DNA from: Saprospiraceae bacterium
GTDB taxonomy: Bacteria > Bacteroidota > Bacteroidia > Chitinophagales > Saprospiraceae
Length of the DNA stretch: 64,000 nt
NCBI GenBank assembly: GCA_016715245.1
Contig: JADKAS010000004.1
Coordinates: 1-64,000, forward strand
Direction of reading: 5' to 3'
Below, in pieces: positions 23,827 to 35,600 of the stretch. The notes beneath the pieces are model-generated. The model had not been told where the DNA came from and did no database searches. It saw only the letters and a list, made by a program, of their open reading frames with translations. Both the position numbers and the translations under genes were made by a program. Position 1 is the stretch's first letter; each line of letters opens with the position of its first letter.

Positions 23827-26800
23827 TTAATCAACAACGATAAGTTTCTTTTGTATCAACTCACCGTTCATGTCAATCTGTACGTTGTACACACCTGAAG
23901 TCAGTCCTGAGATATTAAGAGTTTCTGTATAAGATCCTCTCTCCATCGTTTCATTTGACTTAATACTTCTTATCAGTGCACCAGCATTGTCATAGATTCT
24001 GATATCCAGTGTAGTCTCTGCGGCCAACTGTATATTCATATTGGTCATACCTTTGGCAGGATTTGGATAGATATCAATTGAACTGACTGCATTTTGTACT
24101 ACACTTACTTCATTGCTGTACGTATATTTGCCATCTGTATCAACCTGTTTAACTCTGTACACATATATCCCGCCCAATGCTACATCTTTGTCGGCATAAT
24201 TGTAGTCCTCACGTTTATTAGAGTAACCTTTGGCTTTAACTTCTCCAGGCAGGGCTGTAAAGTTTGTCTCATTATTACGTTTTCTTTCCACTACGTAATG
24301 TGATGCATTTACTTCTCTGGCAGTTGCCCAGGAAATCAAATGATGGTCTTCCACTTTTTTGGCAGAAATATTCAACCAATCTACCGGCAACGGACTCTGT
24401 GCGATACCAAAGTCAATATCCATATTTGCCATAGAAGGCTCCATAATAAACATTCTGGTTGTACCAGGTCCATAAGTTCCATCTACGTCACTGTCTATAT
24501 TATCCTGTCCGTTTCTGGCTATAGTAGGTGAATAACTTTGATAATCAGAAGGAAGTTCGAATCTGAAATATACGCCTCCTCTCTCAAGGTAGTCCATTTC
24601 ATAATTTCCATTGTGATCTGTCAATGAGGTTGCCAAAACTTCATTTGTCTGTGTGTTTCGAGCTTCCACTATGACACCTTCTACGTTTTGTTCATTGCCT
24701 TCCTGTAAACCATTGAGGTTTTCGTCAATCCATACTGTATTACCAGTTGTCGCCATCGGATAAAATCCTGCACCGATGTCGCATTTCATTTGTCCGCTGA
24801 ATACGGTGAAATTAGAAGTTGACATAGGACCGTTGGCATTGGTAAGGTCACTGTCTCTATTAGGATCTCCTCCTGCATTCGGTCTTACTCTCACCAATCC
24901 TAATGGAGGCATATCAACATTGACGTAGTAGGTACCAGGCGGCACGCAGAACTTCCAATATCCATCATCAGATGGTGTACCAGGTTTGTGTCCTGTAAAT
25001 TTAGAACCAAACAATTGCCATGCGCTACCTACTCTTCTGTATATTTTTACTTCAAGCCCGTTGATACCATTTTCATAACTATCTCTGATATCATTTTTGT
25101 TGAAGTCATACCAAACCACCTCTCCGACAGGTATACATGTGTAATATCCTGCGTCCCAGGTCATATCACTTTCACCTGATACGAGTGTTGTGGTTTGCGT
25201 TGTACCCTCTCCGTTGGTTCCGTCAACATCACTATCCGTTGCATCGTTTCCAGTGTTGGGAAAAGTCAATTCAAATCCAGACGGTCCTACAAATTTTACG
25301 AAATATTCTCCCGGATAAAGGTCTTCAAATATATAATACCCGTTTGAATTTGTCGTAGTGGTCTGATAGAAAGTTCCGTCTCCCTGGTAAAGATTTACTT
25401 GTACTCCACCGATACCAGGTTCGTTTGAATTTTGTATTCCATCACCATTTAGGTCATGCCAAACATAGTTTCCAAGTTCGGCAAGAATCAATAACCCGGC
25501 GTCGTAAGTACTGTCAAACTCACCTCCAGTTATATATGTGCATGGTCCCAGACCGTTCAAATCAACATCACTATCCAATTCATCATCTGCCCCTTGATTT
25601 TGCAAGGTATATTGACATCCTACCGGTAAACCGCTGATATCAAATCTTACCTGGTAATTTCCGGGAATCAGATTGTTGAAGAAATAAAATCCTGTTGCAT
25701 CTGTGAGTGTTGTTGCCAGTACATTACCGTTACAATCCAACAATCTGGCAATCACATTTCTTATTCCTGGTTCGCCCAACTCCTGAATACCATTTCCGTT
25801 AAGGTCTTTCCATACTGTGTCTCCGAGTCCTCCGACAACAATTACCTTTTCAGGGTCGTGGTCGTCTTCATCTTCGCTCACCAATGGTCCGCCTCCGTCA
25901 ATAACATTATCCCATGGATCATCAGGTAATACATTGTTTTCATATGGAGAATTTGTGTTCCCCCAGCTATCAGCATCATCATTTCTGTCGACTTCCATGT
26001 CATCCTCTGAAGAATTGATCTCAGCATAGTTAAACCAGTCTGCAACCGCAGGATTGATATCAAGGGCTACAACAAGATTAAGGGTTAATTCCTGAGATGT
26101 TCCCGGCGACATTGGCCCGCCTATTGTATACTGAAGCAATCCATCAGCCGCAGGTGTAGGCAATGTAATCATAGACCATCCAGGATTTGGAGGGAAGGTA
26201 AATCCGCTTCTGATATAATCATTAACAACAATATTGGCTGCCGGTACGTTACCCTGATTAAATACAGTTATTCTGAAAGTTGCTGTTTCTCCAATCATGT
26301 ACGGACCTCTGTTGTCAACTAATTTTCTTAACGCCAGGTCAAATACCTGTATCTTATGCGGATCCTGATCATCTTCATCACCATTTTCATTATTGATAGT
26401 ATTATCCGTTCCGCTGGTATTTCCGTTAAAATCAGGAACTCCCCCAGCGTCGTTTCCGTTTATTCCGTCCGGATCACTATCGATATCCAATCCCTGACTT
26501 CCGGTACTTACATCTGTTGCAAGTGTGATCTCAGAAATATTGGTCCATGCATCATTTGGATTTGAATAACATTCCTGTACTCTCAAATCAAGTAACACAG
26601 TCGTACTGGTTCCAGGTGGGACAATGTAATTCAGATCAATTGCTGCCCTGTTTGCCCCTGCCATATACCATAATGTGTTATTCGGCAACCCCGGTTCAAA
26701 TGATAATCCGCATGGGATATAATCTGACACCTGTATATTGCCTGCTGCAACATTACCTTGATTGTAAACTTCTATTTCGTAGGTAACCACCTGACCATAA

Positions 26801-27165
26801 CTATAGCTCGGTGCTGCCGTTGTGGCTATTTTTGTCAATGCAAGATCGAAGATGGACGGTCCGGCAGGATCGTGATCATCCTGGCTGCCTACGCCTGTAT
26901 CACTATTGCTTAGTATGTCATCATCACCTGATCCTCCGGGAACTATCCCATTTTCATTTGGACCATTGCTGTTAGGCGAACTATCTGCATCAAAGCCTGG
27001 TCCGTTTGGTCCGTTTCCTGATGCTATTTCTGCATAATTAATCCAATCTCTTTCTCCTCCGTCTGATTGTAAAGCGTCATTTGTAGCGTAAGCGTTAAAC
27101 TTCCACCCGGTGCTATCGGTCCGGCAATCGTGTTTTGTATCAAGCCGGGTCCGGCGCTTGTCCAT
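23827..27165 (-). CDS. Giant DUF11 adhesin, C-terminal part: DUF11, SdrD-like B repeats, T9SS sorting domain
   Basis: The last part of one gene spanning 36452-23827. It holds two DUF11 modules (SIFDLALTK..., QVFDLALRK...), then four SdrD/collagen-B-like domains (LGDTVWKDLNGNGIQELGE, LGNYVWHDLNGDGIQNSNE, VGEVVWYDFNKNDIRDSYE, TGNTVWIDENLNGLQEGNE), a fibronectin-like segment (WLNISAKKVEDHHLISWATA) and a type A T9SS sorting domain (IDIYPNPAKGM...GVYNVQIDMNGELIQKKLIVV). So the protein is carried across the outer membrane by T9SS. The first residues of this frame (before about 27070) are out of frame with the family; the true connection is to 27024-28082 through a one-base deletion near 27070. Confidence 0.85.
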   Translation of the reverse strand: MDKRRTRLDTKHDCRTDSTGWKFNAYATNDALQSDGGERDWINYAEIASGNGPNGPGFDADSSPNSNGPNENGIVPGGSGDDDILSNSDTGVGSQDDHDPAGPSIFDLALTKIATTAAPSYSYGQVVTYEIEVYNQGNVAAGNIQVSDYIPCGLSFEPGLPNNTLWYMAGANRAAIDLNYIVPPGTSTTVLLDLRVQECYSNPNDAWTNISEITLATDVSTGSQGLDIDSDPDGINGNDAGGVPDFNGNTSGTDNTINNENGDEDDQDPHKIQVFDLALRKLVDNRGPYMIGETATFRITVFNQGNVPAANIVVNDYIRSGFTFPPNPGWSMITLPTPAADGLLQYTIGGPMSPGTSQELTLNLVVALDINPAVADWFNYAEINSSEDDMEVDRNDDADSWGNTNSPYENNVLPDDPWDNVIDGGGPLVSEDEDDHDPEKVIVVGGLGDTVWKDLNGNGIQELGEPGIRNVIARLLDCNGNVLATTLTDATGFYFFNNLIPGNYQVRFDISGLPVGCQYTLQNQGADDELDSDVDLNGLGPCTYITGGEFDSTYDAGLLILAELGNYVWHDLNGDGIQNSNEPGIGGVQVNLYQGDGTFYQTTTTNSNGYYIFEDLYPGEYFVKFVGPSGFELTFPNTGNDATDSDVDGTNGEGTTQTTTLVSGESDMTWDAGYYTCIPVGEVVWYDFNKNDIRDSYENGINGLEVKIYRRVGSAWQLFGSKFTGHKPGTPSDDGYWKFCVPPGTYYVNVDMPPLGLVRVRPNAGGDPNRDSDLTNANGPMSTSNFTVFSGQMKCDIGAGFYPMATTGNTVWIDENLNGLQEGNEQNVEGVIVEARNTQTNEVLATSLTDHNGNYEMDYLERGGVYFRFELPSDYQSYSPTIARNGQDNIDSDVDGTYGPGTTRMFIMEPSMANMDIDFGIAQSPLPVDWLNISAKKVEDHHLISWATAREVNASHYVVERKRNNETNFTALPGEVKAKGYSNKREDYNYADKDVALGGIYVYRVKQVDTDGKYTYSNEVSVVQNAVSSIDIYPNPAKGMTNMNIQLAAETTLDIRIYDNAGALIRSIKSNETMERGSYTETLNISGLTSGVYNVQIDMNGELIQKKLIVVD

Positions 27166-28082
27166 CCGTTGTTGGCAGCAAAAGCGTAACCTGCAGGGAC
27201 ATAATCGTTGACTATAATATTAGTCGCAGCTACATTACCCTGATTGAATACCTGAACCGTAAACGTATGCAATTGTCCGTAATTGTAAGGTGGTGCTGTT
27301 GTTAGTTGTTTGCGTAAGGCAAGATCAAATACATTCAACGTCTCATCATCCTGATCATCCTCTGTCGGATCGTCATTGTTTGGATCTGAATCGATATCAT
27401 CATCGCTCACATCGTCCCCGTCTTCATCTTCCATGGAAACTACCTGTGCAATGTTCGTCCAGGCTGTACCCGGGTTGGTATAACATGGATTTAATGTCAC
27501 ACTGATGCTCATCGTCGTCGATGTAAATGGTTGAAGTATACCTGTGTAGGTCGTAGTGGCTTCATTACCAACAACCGTCCATGGCTGACTACCTCCATTA
27601 TACGTCATTCCGCATGGCAATTCGTCTTTGACCACTACATTGGTCAATGGAATATTGCCCTCATTGGTCAATACAATATCATAACTTACCGTCTGACCAT
27701 AACTGTATGGTCCCGCTGTCGTAACTGTTTTATTTAATGCTATATCTATAATATCTAATCCGGCAGGATCATGGTCGTCCTCGTCCTCATCGGCATTTGG
27801 TCCACCACCCTGGATGTTATCATCATCAGGATCTCCCGGTAATACCGGATTATCATTATTTTCATTTGTATCCAATACACTGTCTGCATCATCACTGCGG
27901 TCAACGCCCTCATCATCCTCCGACGAACTCACTTCTGCATAGTTGTCCCAGGATACTCCTGTCGTTCCCGTTGTCAACGTAAGTTGTAAAGTCAATGGCA
28001 CTGATGCACCCGGTCCCAATGGTCCCGCTATCGTATTTTGCAATAATCCAGGTCCGGCACTTGTCCAGCCATTATTATTCAC
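27024..28082 (-). CDS. Giant DUF11 adhesin, internal fragment (third 1,890-bp unit)
   Basis: Holds the end of one DUF11 module and two complete ones (DIIDIALNKTVTT and NVFDLALRKQLTT types) with acidic linkers such as DEDDHDPA and DDDIDSDPNNDDP that look able to bind calcium. The apparent start at 28082 and the stop at 27024 are products of single-base deletions near 28126 and 27070. At both places the other repeat copies have one more base. Not an independent gene. Confidence 0.75.
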   Translation of the reverse strand: MNNNGWTSAGPGLLQNTIAGPLGPGASVPLTLQLTLTTGTTGVSWDNYAEVSSSEDDEGVDRSDDADSVLDTNENNDNPVLPGDPDDDNIQGGGPNADEDEDDHDPAGLDIIDIALNKTVTTAGPYSYGQTVSYDIVLTNEGNIPLTNVVVKDELPCGMTYNGGSQPWTVVGNEATTTYTGILQPFTSTTMSISVTLNPCYTNPGTAWTNIAQVVSMEDEDGDDVSDDDIDSDPNNDDPTEDDQDDETLNVFDLALRKQLTTAPPYNYGQLHTFTVQVFNQGNVAATNIIVNDYVPAGYAFAANNGWTSAGPGLIQNTIAGPIAPGGSLTLTLQMTLYNQTEEKEIGLIMQK

Positions 28083-29560
28083 AAAACTATATCCATCCGG
28101 TAAATAATCACTGATGACGATGTTTTCGCCGTCACATTACCCTGATTGAATACCTCAACCGTAAAGGTGAGTAACTGTCCATAATTGTATGGTCCGGCCG
28201 TTGTCAATACTTTTTGTAATGCCAGGTCAAATACCTGTATCTGATGAGGATCATGGTCATCTTCATCTCCATTTTCATTATTTATGGTATTATCCGTTCC
28301 GCTTATGTTTCCATTAAAGTCCGGAACTCCTCCGCTGTCATTACCATTGTTCGTATCAGGATCGCTGTCAATATCATTGCCCTGATTTCCTGTTGTCTCA
28401 TCTGTCGCTAAAGTAATCTCTGAATAGTTGGTCCAGGCTGTTGCAGGATTTGTATAACATTCAACTGCTACTAAATCTAGCAATACCGTGGTACTTGATC
28501 CCGGATTCAAAACTCCCGGTATATTTCGGGAAAGTCTGCCCGCTGCCGCCAATGACCACCCGCCATTGTTAAGTAATGCCGGATTAAACTGAAGGCCACA
28601 TGGAATGTAGTCTGCAATCTGAATATTACTTGCTGCAACATTACCTTGATTGTAAACTTCTATTTCGTAAGTAACCACCTGACCATAACTATAACTCGGT
28701 GCTGCCGTTGTGGCTATTTTTGTCAATGCAAGATCGAAGATGGACGGTCCGGCAGGATCGTGATCATCCTGGCTGCCTACGCCTGTATCACTATTGCTTA
28801 GTATGTCATCATCACCTGATCCTCCGGGAACTATCCCATTTTCATTTGGACCATTGCTGTTTGGCGAACTATCTGCATCAAAACCAGGTCCGTTTGGTCC
28901 GTTTCCTGATGCTATTTCTGCATAATTAATCCAATCTCTTTCTCCTCCGTCTGATTGTAGAAGCGTCATTTGTAGCGTAAGCGTTAAACTTCCACCCGGT
29001 GCTATCGGTCCGGCAATCGTGTTTTGTATCAAGCCGGGTCCGGCGCTTGTCCATCCGTTGTTGGCAGCAAAAGCGTAACCTGCAGGGACATAATCGTTGA
29101 CTATAATATTAGTCGCAGCTACATTACCCTGATTGAATACCTGAACCGTAAACGTATGCAATTGTCCGTAATTGTAAGGTGGTGCTGTTGTTAGTTGTTT
29201 GCGTAAGGCAAGATCAAATACATTCAACGTCTCTTCATCCTGATCATCTTCTGTCGGATCGTCATTGTCAGGATCTGAATCGATATCATCATCGCTCACA
29301 TCGTCCCCGTCTTCATCTTCCATGGAAACTACCTGTGCAATGTTCGTCCAGGCTGTACCCGGGTTGGTATAACATGGATTTAATGTCACACTGATGCTCA
29401 TCGTCGTCGATGCAAATGGTTGAAGTATACCTGTGTAGGTCGTAGTGGCTTCATTACCAACCACCGTCCATGGCTGACTGCCTCCATTATACGTCATACC
29501 GCATGGCAATTCGTCTTTGACCACTACATTGGTCAATGGAATATTGCCCTCATTGGTCAT
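28079..29560 (-). CDS. Giant DUF11 adhesin, internal fragment (second unit and start of third)
   Basis: Contains DUF11 modules of the DIALNK (end only), NVFDLALRK, SIFDLALTK and QVFDLALQK types. The apparent start (MTNEGNIPLTNVVV) is internal: in the other copies it is preceded by SYDIVL in frame, and one base is missing near 29559. The 3' end leaves the family pattern after GNVTA because a T is missing near 28126. To be read as part of the 36452-23827 gene. Confidence 0.75.
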   Translation of the reverse strand: MTNEGNIPLTNVVVKDELPCGMTYNGGSQPWTVVGNEATTTYTGILQPFASTTMSISVTLNPCYTNPGTAWTNIAQVVSMEDEDGDDVSDDDIDSDPDNDDPTEDDQDEETLNVFDLALRKQLTTAPPYNYGQLHTFTVQVFNQGNVAATNIIVNDYVPAGYAFAANNGWTSAGPGLIQNTIAGPIAPGGSLTLTLQMTLLQSDGGERDWINYAEIASGNGPNGPGFDADSSPNSNGPNENGIVPGGSGDDDILSNSDTGVGSQDDHDPAGPSIFDLALTKIATTAAPSYSYGQVVTYEIEVYNQGNVAASNIQIADYIPCGLQFNPALLNNGGWSLAAAGRLSRNIPGVLNPGSSTTVLLDLVAVECYTNPATAWTNYSEITLATDETTGNQGNDIDSDPDTNNGNDSGGVPDFNGNISGTDNTINNENGDEDDHDPHQIQVFDLALQKVLTTAGPYNYGQLLTFTVEVFNQGNVTAKTSSSVIIYRMDIVL

Positions 29561-29642
29561 ACAATATCATAACTTACCGTCTGACCATAACTGTATGGTC
29601 CCGCTGTCGTAACAGTTTTATTTAATGCTATATCTATAATAT

Positions 29643-32600
29643 CTAATCCGGCAGGATCATGGTCGTCCTCGTCCTCATCGGCATTTGGTCCACCACCCTG
29701 GATGTTATATCATCAGGATCTCCCGGTAATACCGGATTATCATTATTTTCATTTGTATCCAATACACTGTCTGCATCATCACTGCGGTCAACGCCCTCAT
29801 CATCCTCCGACGAACTCACTTCTGCATAGTTGTCCCAGGATACTCCTGTCGTTCCCGTTGTCAACGTAAGTTCTAAAGTCAATGGCACTGATGCACCCGG
29901 TACCAATGGTCCCGCTATCGTATTTTGCAATAATCCAGGTCCGGCACTTGTCCAGCCATTATTATTCACAAAACTATATCCATCCGGTAAATAATCACTG
30001 ATGACGATGTTTTCTGCCGTCACATTACCCTGATTGAATACTTCAACCGTAAAGGTGAGTAACTGTCCATAATTGTATGGTCCGCCCGTTGTCAATACTT
30101 TTTGTAACGCCAGGTCAAATACCTGTATCTGATGAGGATCATGATCATCTTCATCTCCATTTTCATTATCGATGGTATTATCCGTTCCGCTTATGTTTCC
30201 ATTAAAGTCCGGAACTCCTCCGCTGTCATTACCATTGTTCGTATCAGGATCGCTGTCAATATCATTGCCCTGATTTCCTGTTGTCTCATCTGTCGCTAAA
30301 GTAATCTCTGAATAGTTGGTCCAGGCTGTTGCAGGATTTGTATAACATTCAACTGCTACTAAATCTAGCAATACCGTGGTACTTGATCCCGGATTCAAAA
30401 CTCCCGGTATATTCCGGGAAAGTCTGCCCGGTGCCGCCAATGACCACCCGCCATTGTTAAGTAATGCCGGATTAAACTGAAGGCCACATGGAATGTAGTC
30501 TGCAATCTGAATATTACTTGCTGCAACATTACCTTGATTGTAAACTTCTATTTCGTAGGTAACCACCTGACCATAACTATAACTCGGTGCTGCCGTTGTG
30601 GCTATTTTTGTCAATGCAAGATCGAAGATGGACGGTCCGGCAGGATCGTGATCATCCTGGCTGCCTACGCCTGTATCACTATTGCTTAGTATGTCATCAT
30701 CACCTGATCCTCCGGGAACTATCCCATTTTCATTTGGACCATTGCTGTTGGGCGAACTATCTGCATCAAAGCCAGGTCCGTTTGGTCCGTTTCCTGATGC
30801 TATTTCTGCATAATTAATCCAATCTCTTTCTCCTCCGTCTGATTGTAGAAGCGTCATTTGTAGCGTAAGCGTTAAACTTCCACCCGGTGCTATCGGTCCG
30901 GCTATCGTGTTTTGTATCAAGCCGGGTCCGGCGCTTGTCCATCCGTTGTTGGCAGCAAAACCGTAACCTGCAGGGACATAATCGTTGACTATAATATTAG
31001 TCGCAGCTACATTACCCTGATTGAATACCTGAACCGTAAACGTATGCAATTGTCCGTAATTGTAAGGTGGTGCTGTTGTTAGTTGTTTGCGTAAGGCAAG
31101 ATCAAATACATTCAACGTCTCATCATCCTGATCATCCTCTGTCGGATCGTCATTGTCAGGATCTGAATCGATATCATCATCGCTCACATCGTCCCCGTCT
31201 TCATCTTCCATGGAGACTACCTGGGCTATATTCGTCCAGGCGGTACCCGGATTTGTATAACATGGATTTAATGTCACGATGATGCCAATCGTCGTCGATG
31301 CAAATGGTTGTAAAGTTCCTGTATAGGTCGTTGTGGCTTCATTGCCAACCACTGTCCATGGCTGACTACCACCATTATACGTCATTCCGCATGGCAATTC
31401 GTCTTTGACCACTATATTGGTCAATGGAATATTGCCCTGATTGGTTAATAAAATATCATAACTTACTGTTTGACCATAACTGTACGGTCCTACTGTCGTA
31501 ACTGTTTTATTTAGTGCTATATCTACTATTACCGGTGCAGCAGGGTCGTGATCATCCTCATCCTCATTTGCATTGGGTCCCAGTCCAAATATATTATTGT
31601 CATCAGGATCTCCCGGTAATACAGGATTATCATTATTTTCATTTGTATCCAATACACTGTCTGCATCATCACTGCGGTCAACGCCCTCATCATCCTCTGA
31701 CGAACTCACTTCTGCATAGTTGTCCCAGGATACATTTGTTGTTCCCGTTGTCAAAGTAAGTTGTAAAGTCAATGGCACTGATGTGCCCGGTCCCAATGGT
31801 CCCGCTACTGTGTTTTGCAATAATCCAGGTCCGGCACTTGTCCAGCCATTATTATTCACAAAACTATATCCATCCGGTAAATAATCACTGATGACGATGT
31901 TTTCTGCCGTCACATTACCCTGATTGAATACTTCAACCGTAAAGGTGAGTATCTGTCCATAATTGTATGGTCCGGCCGTCATCAATATTTTTTGTAAGGC
32001 CAGGTCAAATACCTGTATCTGATGAGGATCATGATCATCTTCATCTCCATTTTCATTGTCGATGGTATTATCCGTACCGCTGGTATTTCCATTAAAGTCC
32101 GGTACACCTCCGCTGTCATTACTCATGTTGTCATCCGGTGTACTGTCTATATCTTCTCCCGGAAGTCCTGTTTCGTCATTGATAGCCTCTCCAATCTCTG
32201 CATAATTGGTCCAGGCTGTAGACGGATCTGTATAACATGGTCGTACTATATAGTTGACCATTACGGCCGTTGATTGTCCCGGATTTAATACGCTTGTTAT
32301 CGTCCTTGTTATCACCTGGCCACTTTGTGTCCATCCTGCATTGATAATATCCATCGCATCAAATTCAAATCCACAAGGGATCGTATCTCTTACTTCTATA
32401 TCCCTGGCAGCTATCGTACCCTGGTTGAATATTCTGATTGTGTACATTACATTTTGACCATAACTATAACTAGGTGCTGATGTATCTACCGTCTTTCTCA
32501 ACGCCAGGTCAAATATGGATGGCCCCGCAGGGTCATGGTCGTCTTCGTCTTCATTTGCATTCGGGCCCCCTCCGTTGATATTGTCATCATCCGGATCTCC

Positions 32601-35600
32601 GGGTTCTACGTCTCTTTCTTCTGAGGTATCACTGTCAGGATTGCTGTCCGCATCGAAGCCGGGGCCTGATGGTCCGTTTCCTCCAGCTATTTCTGCATAA
32701 TTGGTAAAGCTTGCGGTGGTTGATGGCTGCAGGGTCAATTGCAATTGTAACGTCGCACTTCCTCCCGGTGCTATCGGTCCGGCTATCGTATTTTGAAGGT
32801 TCGGGAAAGTTCCTGTCCAGCTGTTGTTTGAAACATAACTATATCCGTTGGGTACATAATCATTAACCACAATATTGGTCGCAGGTACATTACCCTGGTT
32901 GAATACCTCTATTTCAAACGTTAATAACTGCCCGTATGCGTATGGCGCTGTTGTCAATAATCTTTTTCGCAATGCAAGGTCGAAGATTTCAATGACTTCA
33001 TTATCGTCGTCGTCTTCTAAACCTCCTGAAGGACCATTGCCCGGATCGCTGTCAAAATCACGATCTCCGATTGGATCGCCGTTTTCATCTTCAAATTCCG
33101 TAATTTGTGCATTATTCAACCAGGCATCAGGCTGGTTACTTGGGATAGGTGTTAAAACCAAATTTACTGAGATAGAACCTCCAGGTGCCAAAGGTCCCGC
33201 TATTGTCCTGGCTAGAATTCCAGGGGTCGTTTCTGTCCATCCATTATTGGGAATGAAAGAAAAGCCCGCAGGAAGATCATCTTCTACTTCAATATTTTGT
33301 ACCGGTTCATTACTTTGGTTAGAAACGGTAATCACATACGTCACTGGTGATCCATAAGCATATGGTGGTGGAGATGAAGGGCTGATATCTTTGACTAAAG
33401 TCAAGTCAACAAAACGAACTCTTGCCCCATCGTGATCGTCCTCATCAGTGGCAGCTACTTCATCACCTGGTATTCCCATACCGTCACCGTCCACGTAGTT
33501 ATCTGCCGGACTGTTAATTTGTCCTCCGGCATCATTACCATTTGCCGAATCCGGGGTACTATCTATATCGTCATCATTGACATTTCCGGCTGTGTCACTT
33601 ACACCGGATATCTCTGCAAAATTATCAATATTATTTGCAGTGGCTGTCGGAGCAACTTCCAATACAATTGTAAATGTAACCGATGAAGCCGGAGCTATTC
33701 CCCCTGCCGGAAGGAAACCATTACCAATAGTTGCTGTATAATATACGCTAGGTGCCGAGCCTGTCCAGTTTGGATTATCTACAGAGTTAAAAATATATCC
33801 TGCAGGGACATAATCAACAATCTGTACACTATCTATTGGGTCTGTACCCTGATTAAAAACAGTTATTGTAAAAGTCACATCATCGCCGACTTGAACTGGA
33901 GTCAAAGGTGATGTTAAAACTTTTGTGAGTGCTACGTCTAACGAGTCACATTGTGGAACAATTAGGTTATAACTACAATCCAGCGCACACATATTTGCAT
34001 CAATCACACAAACTGTGTATGTTCCACCCAAAAGTCCGTTAACTGTAGCATTGGTATTTCCGTTTGACCATAAATAGGTGAATGGTTCAGCACCATTAGT
34101 TGCTGTTACAGAAACTGAACCGCCATTTAATTGAGCACAGGTTGGATCTGTCCCGGAACAAACAATTTGTAAGGTTTCGTTGACAGTTACCCCAGGTGAT
34201 TCTGTAAAACAATTAGGTTGCCCGTTAATATCCGGATATACTCTGACAGTATAAACGCCAGGCATGGCATTTGTAATATTAGTAAATAACATTGTGCTCC
34301 TTGCAACTTCTACACCGTCTTTGTAATATACATAGGTGCCTCCTGCTAAAGGCGTGGATGTCCTTGCCCTGATAATGGCATTTCCACTAGGGCAAATATT
34401 TGTCGAATTTAAAATTAGTGTCTGATCCGGAAGAACACCTATTTTTCCAGAACCTAAATAGGAGTTTTTGCAAGCATCATTTCCCAAAATCTGATATGTA
34501 GCCACTTCCTGTGCCAAATTTTTGGGTGGTAAATTGGCAAAAACAGGGCTGGTTTGTCCATTACTGTTTGGAAATGGAAGTGGGTCTGTGAATAAATCAG
34601 AATCTTCGGCAATAATCCTCCAAACATAAGGTTCAACAATTTCTCCTTCAGGTTGAAGATTAATAACTTCAAGGAAAGAATTCGAATTTCCCGGGCAAAT
34701 AGCTCCATAACCTACCTCAAATGTAGGTTGATCATACTCAGGAATTGTTACTGAAGTTGTCACTGTTTTACATCCGTCATAAAAACTGAAAGTATAAGTT
34801 CCTCCGCTTACTAGACTAGAAAATTTTCCAGTATTTGGATCAGAATCTGTTTCAGGACCCTCACCAACCCTGGTTGGTCCTGATTGAATCTGATATTGAT
34901 AAGTTAAAGGACTTAGTGGGTTATTATTTATTCCTTCCACCACAGCCTGACCTGCACCAAAACATGGATTACTTGTATTTACAGTTACAGTAGGGTTCAG
35001 GTAGGTTTGAATAGAAAATGGTTGTAAAACTGTAGTAGCCCCACAAGCATCTGTGAGTCTATATGTATAATTACCAGCAGGTAGTGCTTGGTATATTTCA
35101 CTACTTCCTTGTGTGACCGGATAACCTGGCCAAAGATTATTTGAAGCATCAAAAATCTCAAAAGTGAACGGAGGTTGTGGTGAATATGGAGGGCCATAGC
35201 CAATACCAATAGTTTGAATAAATTGTGTGCCATTAAAATTAGGACAATTAGTATAATTATAATGTCCAAGGACTTCAGGTGCAGGTGGGAGTAATTCAAC
35301 ATCAAAAGTACTTGTAAACATACAACCATCTTCAACTGTAACTGTATATATACACGGCCTGGTTAAATTATTAATATAGGTAGCTGTATTAGGCGTGACA
35401 TTGGATAGATTAATCACAGGAGCACCGCAATTATTGGTAATTGTAGCGGAATATGGCCCAATTCCGTCACCTGAAACATAAAGTCCTATTTCTCCTACAC
35501 CATTTGGCATTGGGTTACAATTACCTGTTCCTCCCCAGGCCTGAGCATTAGGTCTGTTATAAGGTCTTACATTGACGGTCTGTGTTACTATCCCTCCGCA

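Larger units (their letters stand above)
26335..32010 (-). repeat. Three tandem copies of a 1,890-bp unit (four DUF11 modules each)
   Basis: The marker CAGGTCAAATACCTG occurs at 32001, 30111, 28223 and 26335. Spacings are 1,890, 1,888 and 1,888 bp. The two shorter intervals each contain two of the one-base deletions that break the reading frame, so all three units were 1,890 bp (630 codons) when intact. Each unit has four distinct modules in the order QVFDLALQK, DIALNK, NVFDLALRKQLTT, SIFDLALTKIATT. Confidence 0.92.

Noticed and set aside
26300..32500. Plus-strand ORFs of 60-85 codons opposite the DUF11 region
   Set aside because: They recur in every repeat copy as antisense shadows of the acidic linkers, with His/Leu-rich, unprotein-like translations.
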